From positions 1-16,398 of the forward strand of contig JBIKLI010000062.1 in assembly GCA_044359885.1 (NCBI GenBank): a DNA stretch of 16,398 bases. Reading direction: 5' to 3'. The DNA is from CAIOSQ01 sp044359885 (GTDB lineage: Bacteria > Pseudomonadota > Alphaproteobacteria > CACIAM-22H2). The notes under the pieces were generated by a model. The model ran no database searches, was not told where the DNA came from, and saw nothing but the letters and a program-made list of their open reading frames with translations. Below, piece by piece: positions 6,718-14,292 of the stretch; within the stretch, counting starts at the first letter, position 1, and the number at the start of each line of letters is the position of its first letter. The translations under genes and the position numbers were made by a program.

Positions 6718-9261
6718 ATGCCCCACGTCTTCGCCCCCGCCCTGCCGATCGACGACGTGCTCGATGCCCTCGGCACCGCCCTCGCCGACCGCGCCGCGGC
6801 GGTGCTGGTCGCGGAGCCGGGAGCCGGCAAGACCACGCGCGTGCCGCTGGCCCTGCTCGACGCGCCCTGGCTGGCGGGCCGGCGCATCGTGATGCTCGAG
6901 CCGCGGCGTCTCGCCGCGCGCGCCGCCGCCCGCCGCATGGCCGCGACGCTGGGCGAGGAGGTGGGCGCGCGCGTCGGCTATCGCGTGCGCGGCGAGACGC
7001 GGGTCGGCCGCGACACACGCATCGAAGTGGTGACCGACGGTCTGTTCCTGCGGCGCCTTCAGCGCGAACCCGACCTCGCCGGCATCGGGCTCGTCATCTT
7101 CGACGAGTTCCACGAGCGCAGCCTGGAGACCGACCTCTCGCTGGCGCTGGCGCTCGATGCGCGCGACGCCCTGGCCCCGGACACCCGCCTGCTGGCGATG
7201 TCGGCAACGATCGATGCGGCCGCCGTCGCCGAGCTGCTCGGCGGCGCGCCGGTGGTGCGCAGCCGCGGCAGAAGCTTCCCGGTCGAGATCCGCCATCTCG
7301 AGCGTCCGGGGCCGGGCGAGCGGCTGGAGCGCGCGATGGCGGCGGCGCTGCGCCGCGCGCTGGCCGAGGAGAGCGGCAGCGCGCTCGCCTTCCTGCCCGG
7401 ATTGGCCGAGATCCGCCGCACCGAGGCCGAACTGACCGCCGGCCCGCTGCCGCCCGGAACGGACGTCGTGGCCCTGCATGGCGACCTGCCGCTGGCCGCG
7501 CAGGATGCCGCGATCCGGCCGGCGGGGACGGGCCGGCGCAAGATCGTGCTCGCGACCTCGATCGCCGAAACCAGCCTGACCATCGAAGGCATCCGGATCG
7601 TCGTCGATTCGGGTCTGGTCCGTGCGCCGCGCTTCGATCCGAACACCGGCATGGGCCGGCTGGAGACGCTGCGGGTCAGCCGCGCCGCGGCCGAACAGCG
7701 CGCCGGCCGCGCGGGCCGGGTCGAACCCGGGACCTGCTTCCGGCTCTGGAGCGCCGCGGAGCACCGCGCGCTCGCCGCCTTCGCGGCGCCGGAGATCCGC
7801 GAGGCGGACCTCGCCGGCCTCGCCCTGGAGATCGCGCGCTGGGGCGTGCGCGACCCGGCCGCGCTGCGCTGGCCCGAGCCGCCGCCCCCACCGATGCTTG
7901 CCCAGGCGCGCGAGGTGCTGCGCGATCTCGGGGCACTGGACGCCGAACATGCGATCACCGCGCGCGGCCGCGAGATGGCGGAACTCGGGCTCCACCCGCG
8001 CCTGGCGCATATGCTGCTCGAGGGACGGCGGCGCGGCGCCGGTCCGCTGGCCTGCGCCCTGGCGAGCCTGATCGGCGAACGCGATCCGATGCGCGGCGGC
8101 GGACCTGGCATGCTCCGCCCCGCGGACCTGCGCCCGCGCGTGGAGGCGCTGCGCGGCGCGGATGGCGAGGCCGCCGGGCGCGGCTTCGACCGCGGCGCGC
8201 TCGCCGCAGCCCGCAAGCTCGCCCGCGACCTCGAGCGTCAGCTGGGTCTGCCGGCGGACACGCGGGGCGCGGCACCGCCGGACGCGACGGCGGGCGGCGA
8301 ACTGGTCGCGCTAGGCTGGCCCGACCGGATCGCCCAGCGCCGCGGCGCGCCCGGACAGTTCCGGCTGGCCAATGGCCGGGGGGCCTTCCTCCCGCCGGAG
8401 GATCCGCTGGCCGGCGAGGCCTTCCTCGCCGTGGCCGATCTCGACGGCGGCGCGCGCGAGTCGCGCATCTTCCTTGCCGCCCCGCTCGCGCGCGCCGCCA
8501 TCGAGCGGGAATTCGCCGCGCGCATCGAGATCCTCGACAGCGTCCGCTGGAACGGGCGCGAGGAGGCCGTCGAGGCGGTCCGCGAGACGCGGCTGGGCGC
8601 GCTGGTCCTTCACCGGGCGCGGGTCGAAGACGCCGCACCCGAGGCGCTGGCCGCCGCGATGATCGAAGGCATCAGATCGATCGGACTGCACTGCCTGGAC
8701 TGGACCCGCGCGGCGGTCGGCCTGCGGCAGCGGATCGCCTTCCTGGCGCTGCGCGATCCTGCCGGTGGCTGGCCCGCGGTCGACGACGCGAGCCTTCTGG
8801 CACGTCTGCCGGAGTGGATCGGCGGCGCGCTTGCCGGCGTCACCCGCCGGACGCATCTGGCGCGGATCGACGTCCACGCCTGCCTTGCCGGCCTGCTCGA
8901 CTGGTCCCGGCGCCAGAGCCTGGACGCCGAGGCGCCGACCCATGTCGAGGTGCCGTCCGGATCGCGGCTGCCGGTCGATTACGGCGACCCGGGCGAGCCG
9001 GCCCTCGATGTCCGGCTCCAGGAGATGTTCGGCGCGCGCGACGGTCCGCGAATCGCGCATGGCCGCGTGGCGCTCGCGCTGCGGTTGCTGTCGCCGGCCG
9101 GTCGGCCGCTGCAGGTGACGCGCGACCTCGCCGGCTTCTGGCGCGGCAGCTATGCGGAGGTCCGGCGCGAGATGCGCGGGCGCTACCCGCGCCATCCCTG
9201 GCCCGAGGATCCGCTGGCGGCACCGCCGACGCGCCGCGCGAAACCACGCGGCTTGGACTGA
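6718..9261 (+). CDS. hrpB: ATP-dependent helicase HrpB
   Basis: An 847-residue DExH-box helicase of the HrpA/HrpB group, close to the usual HrpB length of 810-850. Visible motifs are Walker A EPGAGKTTR (33-41), motif II DEFHER (129-134, the HrpB version of DEAH), motif III SAT (162-164), ETSLTIEGIRIVVDSG (motif V region) and QRAGRAGR (327-334, motif VI). A winged-helix and helical-bundle region follows, then the HrpB C-terminal domain with LDWTRAAVGLRQRIAFL. I chose ATG 6718 because MPHVFAPALPIDDVLDAL matches the normal start of the family; an upstream ATG at 6640 would add an Arg/Ala-rich stretch of 26 residues that looks non-native. No good ribosome site is seen at either start. HrpB is a putative RNA helicase of unsettled cellular role, usually dispensable. 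It is followed by pcs after 26 bases. Confidence 0.96.
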   Translation: MPHVFAPALPIDDVLDALGTALADRAAAVLVAEPGAGKTTRVPLALLDAPWLAGRRIVMLEPRRLAARAAARRMAATLGEEVGARVGYRVRGETRVGRDTRIEVVTDGLFLRRLQREPDLAGIGLVIFDEFHERSLETDLSLALALDARDALAPDTRLLAMSATIDAAAVAELLGGAPVVRSRGRSFPVEIRHLERPGPGERLERAMAAALRRALAEESGSALAFLPGLAEIRRTEAELTAGPLPPGTDVVALHGDLPLAAQDAAIRPAGTGRRKIVLATSIAETSLTIEGIRIVVDSGLVRAPRFDPNTGMGRLETLRVSRAAAEQRAGRAGRVEPGTCFRLWSAAEHRALAAFAAPEIREADLAGLALEIARWGVRDPAALRWPEPPPPPMLAQAREVLRDLGALDAEHAITARGREMAELGLHPRLAHMLLEGRRRGAGPLACALASLIGERDPMRGGGPGMLRPADLRPRVEALRGADGEAAGRGFDRGALAAARKLARDLERQLGLPADTRGAAPPDATAGGELVALGWPDRIAQRRGAPGQFRLANGRGAFLPPEDPLAGEAFLAVADLDGGARESRIFLAAPLARAAIEREFAARIEILDSVRWNGREEAVEAVRETRLGALVLHRARVEDAAPEALAAAMIEGIRSIGLHCLDWTRAAVGLRQRIAFLALRDPAGGWPAVDDASLLARLPEWIGGALAGVTRRTHLARIDVHACLAGLLDWSRRQSLDAEAPTHVEVPSGSRLPVDYGDPGEPALDVRLQEMFGARDGPRIAHGRVALALRLLSPAGRPLQVTRDLAGFWRGSYAEVRREMRGRYPRHPWPEDPLAAPPTRRAKPRGLD

Positions 9262-9287
9262 GACGTGGATGCGACTAATGTGCCCCG

Positions 9288-10037
9288 ATGATCGACAAGT
9301 CGCCCGGCACTGAGGCCAGCGACCGGCCTGGAGCGACGCCCGCCAAGCGCGCCGCAGGCTGGGCGGTGCACGCGCTCACCGCCAGCGGCGCCGTCCTCGG
9401 CCTGCTGTCGATGCTGGCCATCATCCGCAACGACGAGCGCGCCGCCCTGCTCTGGCTCGGACTGGCGCTCGCAATCGACGGCCTCGACGGCCCGATGGCC
9501 CGGAAATTGCGGATCCGGGACCTGATCCCGCGGGTCGACGGCGCCGTGCTCGATCTGGTCGTCGACTATCTGACCTATGTCCTCGTGCCGGCGGTGTTCG
9601 TCTACTGGTTCGGGTTGCTGCCTGCCGGATGGGACCTGCCGGGTGCCGGCTTCATCCTGGTCACCTCGCTCTATTGCTTCGCCAATCTCGACATGAAGAC
9701 GCACGACAACTACTTCGTCGGCTTTCCGGCGATATGGAACGTCGTCGTGCTCTACATGTGGGTGCTGGAGACCCCGCCGGTGGCCAATGCCGTGGCCGTG
9801 GTGGCACTCGGCATCCTGACCTTCGTGCCGATCAAATTCGTGCATCCGATCCGCGTGCGCGACCACCGGCCGCTCACCTATGCCGCCCTGCTCGCCTGGG
9901 CGTTCTGCAGCGCCGGTCTCGTGGTCTTCGGCAACGGGCACGCGGCGCTGTTCTGGCCCTGGATCGCGGCCTCGTGCTGGCTCGGTTTCGTCAGCCTGCG
10001 CCGCACGTTGGCCGGTCCCTCGGCGCCGGCGGGCTGA
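9288..10037 (+). CDS. pcs: Phosphatidylcholine synthase (CDP-diacylglycerol-choline O-phosphatidyltransferase)
   Basis: An inner-membrane enzyme that condenses CDP-diacylglycerol with choline to form phosphatidylcholine and CMP. This single-step route is typical of alphaproteobacteria and some host-associated bacteria. The CDP-alcohol phosphotransferase signature is complete in its Pcs-specific form: Asp67-Gly68-x2-Ala71-Arg72-x12-Gly85-x3-Asp89-x3-Asp93, where the 12-residue spacer separates Pcs from the usual 8-residue version. The 249-residue length and about eight hydrophobic segments fit the family. Further Pcs traits are CFANLDMKTHDNYFVGFPAIWN and FVPIKFVHPIRVRD. The first 20 or so residues are polar and poorly conserved. 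It follows hrpB by 26 bases and may be read from the same transcript. Its stop is 2 bases from the stop of the opposing small secreted protein. Choline must come from outside, but no choline transporter is in the window. Confidence 0.96.
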   Translation: MIDKSPGTEASDRPGATPAKRAAGWAVHALTASGAVLGLLSMLAIIRNDERAALLWLGLALAIDGLDGPMARKLRIRDLIPRVDGAVLDLVVDYLTYVLVPAVFVYWFGLLPAGWDLPGAGFILVTSLYCFANLDMKTHDNYFVGFPAIWNVVVLYMWVLETPPVANAVAVVALGILTFVPIKFVHPIRVRDHRPLTYAALLAWAFCSAGLVVFGNGHAALFWPWIAASCWLGFVSLRRTLAGPSAPAG

Positions 10038-10039
10038 AC

Positions 10040-10417
10040 TCAGTTCGGGCAGCGCCGCCAGGACTGGAAGGAGCGCTGCTCGATGGCTTCCCCGTCCTGG
10101 CGATGGGCGGCGGCGACCATCTCGCCCTCCTTGACGATCCGCCAGGCGATCTGGCGCCGCGGCGGCCCGGGAAAGACCACCGCGATCGCCGGGCCCTCCC
10201 CAGGCTCGTAGACCGGGCGACGCCAGCCGCCGAGCGCCGCATTGCCGATCACGAGCCCGGCGCGGTCCTCGGCGAAGACCCAGACATACCGGTTGTCGGT
10301 GCAATCGGCCGGATCGGTCGCCCAGCGACCATAGATGTCGGCGGGCTGCGCGGCGGTGCAGGGCCAAGCGAGGCCTGCGACCAGCAGCGCCGCGATTGCC
10401 CCGGCGATGGACTTCAT
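10040..10417 (-). CDS. Small secreted protein of unknown function with two mature cysteines
   Basis: A 125-residue protein with a clear signal peptide (MKSIAGAIAALLVAGLAW, likely cleavage after TAA at 23). The mature part is about 100 residues and begins with IYGRWATDPADC, a pattern seen in small periplasmic proteins of alphaproteobacteria. Cys39 and Cys123 sit near the two ends of the mature chain and could form one disulfide. The Cys at residue 20 is preceded by Trp-Pro, so this is not a lipobox. Three or four short beta-like stretches (YVWVFAED, GLVIGNAALG, AIAVVFPG, IAWRIVKEGEMVAAA) suggest a small beta barrel. The gene is divergent from the LapG-like protease with 40 bases between starts. 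No function can be assigned. Confidence 0.8.
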   Translation of the reverse strand: MKSIAGAIAALLVAGLAWPCTAAQPADIYGRWATDPADCTDNRYVWVFAEDRAGLVIGNAALGGWRRPVYEPGEGPAIAVVFPGPPRRQIAWRIVKEGEMVAAAHRQDGEAIEQRSFQSWRRCPN

Positions 10418-10457
10418 GGTTCGATCAAGGGTCCCGCCCGATCCTCATCGACGCACC

Positions 10458-11141
10458 ATGCCTATTCGGCCCCCTTCCGGTCCAGCCCTGCCCTTCGTCG
10501 CCGCCCTTCTGGCGCTGCTCGCGATCGAGCCGGCCCATGGTCAGATCCCGGCGCCGCCGGGGTCCATCCCGGGTTTCCCAGCGGTCTTCGGCGCGGCCGA
10601 GACGCCCAGCGCGAATCTCGGCGCCTTCCGGCGCTGGACCGGAGCCATCGAACGCTCGCTTCACGAATGGATCGGCTACGACGATCCCTGCGCCACGCGT
10701 TTCGCGGGCCGCTGCAACAGCGGCGAGTGGCGGCAGCTGGTCGCCCGCCTCGCCGACCGGCCGCGACGCGAGAAGATCGATCGGGTCAATGCGTTCTTCA
10801 ACCGCATGCCCTATGCCGTCGACGCGTCGACCTGGGGGATCGCCGACTACTGGGCGACGCCCTTCCAGTTCCTTGGCCGCAGCGGCGACTGCGAGGACTA
10901 CGCGATCGCCAAGTTCGTGACGCTGCGCCAGCTCGGGCTCGCCAGCGAGGAGATGCGGATCGTCGTGGTCGACGATCTGAACCTGCGCGCGGCCCATGCC
11001 GTCCTGGTGGTGGCCGACGGCGAACGCCTGCTGGTCCTCGACAACCAGGTCCCGGACGTCGTCGAGTCGCGTCGCATCCTTCACTACAGACCCGTGTTCT
11101 CGCTCAACGAGACCCATTGGTGGGTCCACCGCAAGCCTTGA
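10458..11141 (+). CDS. Transglutaminase-like cysteine protease, LapG-like (BTLCP, DUF920)
   Basis: A 227-residue exported cysteine protease of the bacterial transglutaminase-like family. Residues 1-29 form a signal peptide (hydrophobic core PFVAALLALLAI, cleavage near AHG). The triad is visible: Cys145 in GRSGDCEDYA, His180 in RAAHAVLVV and Asp195 in LLVLDNQ. Asp144 and Glu146, flanking Cys145, match the calcium-binding residues described for LapG. The DPCATRFAGRCNSGEW segment (76-91) is typical of the family and its two Cys may pair. LapG cuts the biofilm adhesin LapA in the periplasm under control of LapD and cyclic di-GMP. No adhesin or LapD gene lies in the window, so the substrate here is unknown. 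I chose ATG 10458 because it begins the signal peptide; the frame is open upstream, but that would overlap the divergent gene. Its stop is 7 bases from that of the SDR gene. Confidence 0.92.
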   Translation: MPIRPPSGPALPFVAALLALLAIEPAHGQIPAPPGSIPGFPAVFGAAETPSANLGAFRRWTGAIERSLHEWIGYDDPCATRFAGRCNSGEWRQLVARLADRPRREKIDRVNAFFNRMPYAVDASTWGIADYWATPFQFLGRSGDCEDYAIAKFVTLRQLGLASEEMRIVVVDDLNLRAAHAVLVVADGERLLVLDNQVPDVVESRRILHYRPVFSLNETHWWVHRKP

Positions 11142-11148
11142 GACCCGT

Positions 11149-11895
11149 TCAGATCACGAGCCCGCCATCGACGTGCAACGACTGGCCGGTGACGTAGCCG
11201 GCCTCCGGCGAAACGAGAAAGGCGATCGCGGCGGCGACGTCCTCGGGGCGACCCAGACGGCCGAGCGGGATGCGGGCGAGACCCGCCTGCCACTGCGCCG
11301 GGGTCATGGCGCTCTGCCGGCCCGGATCCTTCGCGATGACGCCGGGAACGACGCAGTTGGCGGTGATCCCCAGCGGCGCCAGTTCGATCGCCATTGCCCG
11401 CACCATGGTTTCGAGCGCCGCCTTCGCCGCCGCCGAGGCGAGAAAGACCGGACCGTCGGTACGGAAGGAATGGGCGACGAAGGATCCGACCGCCACGATC
11501 CGGGGGTCGCAGCCGTCGGCCAGCGGCGCGCGGGCGGCCCGCACCAGCTCGAGGAAGGCCGCGGCGATCGCCGTCAGCGACTCGCCGAGTTTCGAGGCGG
11601 TCAGGTCCTGGAGCGACGTCCGGTCGGCGAACCCGGCATTGGACACGAGGACATCGAGCCCACCGAAGGCCGCGACCGCTGCGCCGACGAGGCGCGCCGG
11701 CGTCTCGGCGTCGCCGAGGTCGCCAACGACGGTCTCGACCCGCGCCCCGCGCGCGACGAGTTCGGCCGCGACGGCCACCGCACCGGCGCGATTGCGGCGC
11801 GCGTGGACCATGATCGCGACACCCGGTGCCGCCAGCCGCCGGCAAGTCGCTGCGCCGATACCGCTCGACGCGCCGGTCACGAGATAGCGTCGCAT
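11149..11895 (-). CDS. SDR-family oxidoreductase with altered active site
   Basis: A 248-residue short-chain dehydrogenase/reductase of classical length. The Rossmann fold is intact: TGASSGIG (7-14) for cofactor binding, GDL (58-60), NAG (86-88), VVPGVI (182-187) and the C-terminal GRPEDVAAAIAFL with YVTGQSLHVDGG. His31-Ala-Arg-Arg after beta 2 points to NADP preference. The active site is odd. Ser138 is present, but the residue 13 further on, where the catalytic Tyr should be, is Phe151. Lys158 follows with six residues between, a spacing known from FabI-type enoyl reductases (Tyr-x6-Lys), not the usual Tyr-x3-Lys. Activity may be lost or changed. The start has GGAGG 6 bases upstream. The gene begins 28 bases after the tRNA-Leu 3' end on the same strand, with no terminator between, so co-transcription is likely. 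Confidence 0.93.
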   Translation of the reverse strand: MRRYLVTGASSGIGAATCRRLAAPGVAIMVHARRNRAGAVAVAAELVARGARVETVVGDLGDAETPARLVGAAVAAFGGLDVLVSNAGFADRTSLQDLTASKLGESLTAIAAAFLELVRAARAPLADGCDPRIVAVGSFVAHSFRTDGPVFLASAAAKAALETMVRAMAIELAPLGITANCVVPGVIAKDPGRQSAMTPAQWQAGLARIPLGRLGRPEDVAAAIAFLVSPEAGYVTGQSLHVDGGLVI

Positions 11896-11923
11896 GCCTT
11901 GCCTCCGCCACGGGAGCGCGCGC

Positions 11924-12010
11924 TGGTGCCCGCTGCCGGACTCGAACCGGCACGCCTTCGCAGGCTTCGGATTTTAAGTCCGATGCGTCTACCGGTTCCG
12001 CCAAGCGGGC
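11924..12010 (-). tRNA. tRNA-Leu (anticodon UAA)
   Basis: An 87-nt class II tRNA with encoded CCA. The acceptor stem pairs GCCCGCT (12010-12004) with AGCGGGC (11934-11928), followed by discriminator A and CCA (11926-11924). The anticodon arm is TCGGA-CTTAAAA-TCCGA with anticodon TAA at 11976-11974. A variable arm (GCCTGCGAAGGC) and a normal T arm (GCCGG-TTCGAGT-CCGGC) are present. It reads UUA and, by wobble, UUG codons, both rare in such a GC-rich genome. Confidence 0.97.
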
Positions 12011-12024
12011 AGCGCGACGCGACG

Positions 12025-12054
12025 AGGCTAAGCCCTTGCGCGCCGCGGCTTCAA
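12025..12054 (-). promoter_or_regulatory. Candidate promoter of tRNA-Leu
   Basis: On the minus strand TTGAAG (12054-12049) and TAGCCT (12030-12025) are 18 bases apart. The predicted start near 12018 leaves a leader of about 8 bases. The -35 box overlaps the stop codon of the pentapeptide gene. The match is modest (four and three of six), so the tRNA might instead be read from upstream. Confidence 0.3.
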
Positions 12055-13379
12055 GAAAGACCCGAGACCTCGCGCAGGTCGGCGCCTTCGAACCGCGCCC
12101 CGTCGATCTGCGCGCCGGCGAGCGACGCCTTGCGCAGCGACGCCCCCGTCAGGTCGGCCCCGCGCAGATCGGCACCGGCGAGGCTCGCGCCCAGCAGCTT
12201 GGCCCCGCGCAGGCTCGCGCCGCGCAGCACGGCGCCGTCGAGCCTCGCGCGCTCGATCCGCGCCGGGACCACGCGTCCGCCCTCGACGAGTTCCAGCGGG
12301 GACAGGTCGGCGCCCGAAAGATCGGCGCCGCCGAGGGCTGCCCGGAACAGGTTGGCGCCCCGCATGTCGGCCCGCTCCATCCGGGCGCTTCGCAGATCGG
12401 CGAAGGAAAGGTCGGCCATCGCGAGAACCGCGCCGCCGAGATCGCTGCCGCGCAGCACGACATGGCACATGGTGGCGGCGCCCAGTTCGACGCCGCGCAG
12501 ATGGAGACCCGCGACGACCGCGCGCGACAGGTCGGCGCGTGCGCCCTCGCGCCCGCCGCTGCGCACCCAGGCGGCATGGGCGATCAGGATGTCCGGCAGC
12601 CGCAGCAGCAGGGCCTCGTCGATGCGCGCCAGATTCGTGCCCTTGAGTTCCGGCGCCCGATAGGCCGACGGATCGACCATGGTGCCCGCAAGGTCGGCGT
12701 TCTTGAAATCGGCGCCGGCGAGATCGACGTCGCTGAGATCGGCGTCGCGCAGCGACGCGCCGGCGAGATTGGCCCCGGCGAGGCTGGCCCCGCCCAGGAT
12801 CGCCCCGGACAGGACCGCATTGCGAAGATCCGCGCGCGACAGATCCGACCCGCGCAGATCGGCGTCGGTGAAGTCGCTCTGCAGCCCGACCATGCCGGTC
12901 ATGCGGGCGCGCGAAAACACGGCGCGATGCATCGTCGCGCGCGTGAGTTCGGCCGGTCCCCCGCCGGCGCCCTCGCCCGACGACCGCGGACGGGCGGCCA
13001 GTTCGCCTTCGCGCAGATCCGCATCGGCGAGCACGGCGTCGGCGAGATCCGCCCCGCGCAGGCAGGCCCCGCGAAGATCCGCCCCGGTCAGGTCGGCCCC
13101 GCTCAGACGCGCCATGCGAAGATCGGCGCCATAGAGATCGGCTCCCGAAAGCCGGGACTGGGCCATGCGGCCGTAGGCGAATCGCGCACCGACCAGGCGC
13201 GCCCGGCGCAGATCGACACCCGTCAGGTCGAGTTCGGTCAGGTCCGCGAAGGTCAGGTCAGCGCAGACCCCCTCCTCGTCGCCCTTCAGGAAGCGCTGAT
13301 GGGAGTCGATGAGCGACGCGAGTTGCCCCGGGCTCAGTCGGCGCCAGTCTGGCCGGTCGGCGGAAGATTTGATGTCCAT
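12051..13379 (-). CDS. Pentapeptide-repeat protein with two duplicated modules
   Basis: A 442-residue protein made mostly of A(D/N)LxX-type five-residue repeats, which fold as a right-handed four-sided beta helix. Repeats cover about 40-125, 145-250, 281-360 and 375-437. The breaks are a charged and glycine-rich insert at about 127-143, a loop at about 234-246, and a non-repeat helix at 251-275. No signal peptide or membrane segment is seen. The N-terminal LxxLIDSHQRFLKGDEEGVCADL (20-42) and the internal helix LPDILIAHAAWVRSGGREGARADL (261-284) share a pattern of hydrophobic helix, His, aromatic residue, Gly and then the first repeat, so the protein looks like two tandem units. I chose ATG 13379, with GAGAGG just upstream, over a TTG at 13421. 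A weak TATCCT -10 candidate lies at 13443-13438. Known pentapeptide proteins include DNA mimics (MfpA, Qnr) and scaffolds, but no function can be inferred here. Confidence 0.92.
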   Translation of the reverse strand: MDIKSSADRPDWRRLSPGQLASLIDSHQRFLKGDEEGVCADLTFADLTELDLTGVDLRRARLVGARFAYGRMAQSRLSGADLYGADLRMARLSGADLTGADLRGACLRGADLADAVLADADLREGELAARPRSSGEGAGGGPAELTRATMHRAVFSRARMTGMVGLQSDFTDADLRGSDLSRADLRNAVLSGAILGGASLAGANLAGASLRDADLSDVDLAGADFKNADLAGTMVDPSAYRAPELKGTNLARIDEALLLRLPDILIAHAAWVRSGGREGARADLSRAVVAGLHLRGVELGAATMCHVVLRGSDLGGAVLAMADLSFADLRSARMERADMRGANLFRAALGGADLSGADLSPLELVEGGRVVPARIERARLDGAVLRGASLRGAKLLGASLAGADLRGADLTGASLRKASLAGAQIDGARFEGADLREVSGLS

Positions 13380-13471
13380 CGGCCTCTCGTCGGCGAACGC
13401 GGCGATGTCGCACCGGCACAACCGCCGGGGATCCCGCAGGATAAGGTGCGCATCGGCCGGTTAAGGCTCCG

Positions 13472-14224
13472 TTAATGGGCCTCGCGCGGCTCGGCGCCCA
13501 GCTCGCGCATCATCGCCGCGACCGCGGCCGTGGCCAGGGACAGGTCCTGCGCGTCGACGGCGCGCAGCACGATGGCCGCGCCGGGCCTGCCGTCGCGCAG
13601 ATGCGGATATCTGCCGATCTCGACCGCCGGATGGGCACGCTGGATCGCCGCCAGACGAGCCGCCATCAGGCCTTCCGCGAGCTCGGCGTCGAGAGTTCGC
13701 GACATCAGCCGCGGACCGCGCGCCAGGCTGTCGCGAAGCCCGCCGAACATCGCCTGCATGATCGCGGGAATGCCGGCCATCACGTGGACATTCGCGATCC
13801 GGAATCCCGGCGCCTTGCTGACGGGATTGTCGATCAGTCCGGCGCCCTCGGGGATATCGGCCATGCGCAATCGCGCGGCATTGAGCGCGGCGGGATCGGC
13901 GTAGTGCGCCCGCAGCCGGCGCACCGCTTCGGGATTCCGGATCAGCGGGACACCGAAGGCCTTGGCGACGGCGCCGGCCGTGATGTCGTCATGGGTCGGA
14001 CCTATACCTCCGGTTGCAAACACCAAGTCGTATTTCTTCCTCAGATCGGTGACGGCGGAGATGATCTCGGCCTCCAGATCGGCAACCACGCGCGCCTCGC
14101 GCAGGCGGATGCCGAGCCCGGTCAGTTCGCTCGCCAGCCAGCCGATATTCGCATCCCGGGTCCGGCCGGAAAGAATCTCGTTTCCGATCACCAGAACCGC
14201 GGCGGTGACGTTCCTGTCCGTCAT
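13472..14224 (-). CDS. CinA-type molybdopterin-binding protein, short form (competence/damage-inducible protein A)
   Basis: A 250-residue cytoplasmic protein with the MoCF-biosynthesis fold (MoaB/MogA/CinA N-terminal domain). VLVIGNEILSGRTRDAN (10-26) and TGGIGPTHDD (71-80) are the hallmark segments of the CinA N-terminal domain, which in characterised proteins acts as an ADP-ribose or nucleotide pyrophosphatase. The C-terminal nicotinamide-nucleotide amidase domain of full CinA is absent, and the protein stops after a small alpha/beta region (about 170-245), as in the short alphaproteobacterial form. The start has AGGGAG 8 bases upstream. It is divergent from the YkgJ-type gene with 68 bases between, and lies 92 bases upstream of the pentapeptide gene on the same strand. 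Substrate and role are unproven; DNA-competence function should not be assumed from the name. Confidence 0.93.
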   Translation of the reverse strand: MTDRNVTAAVLVIGNEILSGRTRDANIGWLASELTGLGIRLREARVVADLEAEIISAVTDLRKKYDLVFATGGIGPTHDDITAGAVAKAFGVPLIRNPEAVRRLRAHYADPAALNAARLRMADIPEGAGLIDNPVSKAPGFRIANVHVMAGIPAIMQAMFGGLRDSLARGPRLMSRTLDAELAEGLMAARLAAIQRAHPAVEIGRYPHLRDGRPGAAIVLRAVDAQDLSLATAAVAAMMRELGAEPREAH

Positions 14225-14252
14225 GATGGATACTCCCTCGCGAGATGGGCAT

Positions 14253-14264
14253 CGGCACGTGCCG
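14253..14264. promoter_or_regulatory. 12-bp perfect palindrome in a divergent gap
   Basis: CGGCACGTGCCG is a perfect palindrome in the 68-base gap between the CinA-type and YkgJ-type genes, 28 bases from each start codon. Its place and symmetry suit an operator for a dimeric regulator acting on both genes. No matching second site was seen in the window, and no regulator gene is nearby. Confidence 0.3.
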
Positions 14265-14292
14265 CGCCCGGACATGACGGAAACGGCGAGCG

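Noticed and set aside
11896..12010. tRNA-Leu 3' end as an attachment site for an integrated element
   Set aside because: No integrase, no repeated copy of the tRNA end and no change in base composition were seen nearby.
12051..13379. Regular repeats that could be taken for a CRISPR array or a DNA satellite
   Set aside because: The periodicity is 15 bases (five codons) in one open frame with degenerate units, as expected for pentapeptide coding sequence, with no spacers.
13380..13421. A 14-residue upstream extension of the pentapeptide protein from TTG 13421
   Set aside because: ATG 13379 has a closer ribosome site and TTG is a rarer start; the extension adds no conserved feature.
11826..13475. 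A 549-residue plus-strand frame with apparent repeats such as QVGPAQIG
   Set aside because: The repeats are the reverse complement of the pentapeptide repeats on the minus strand; the frame also runs through the tRNA and has no sensible start.
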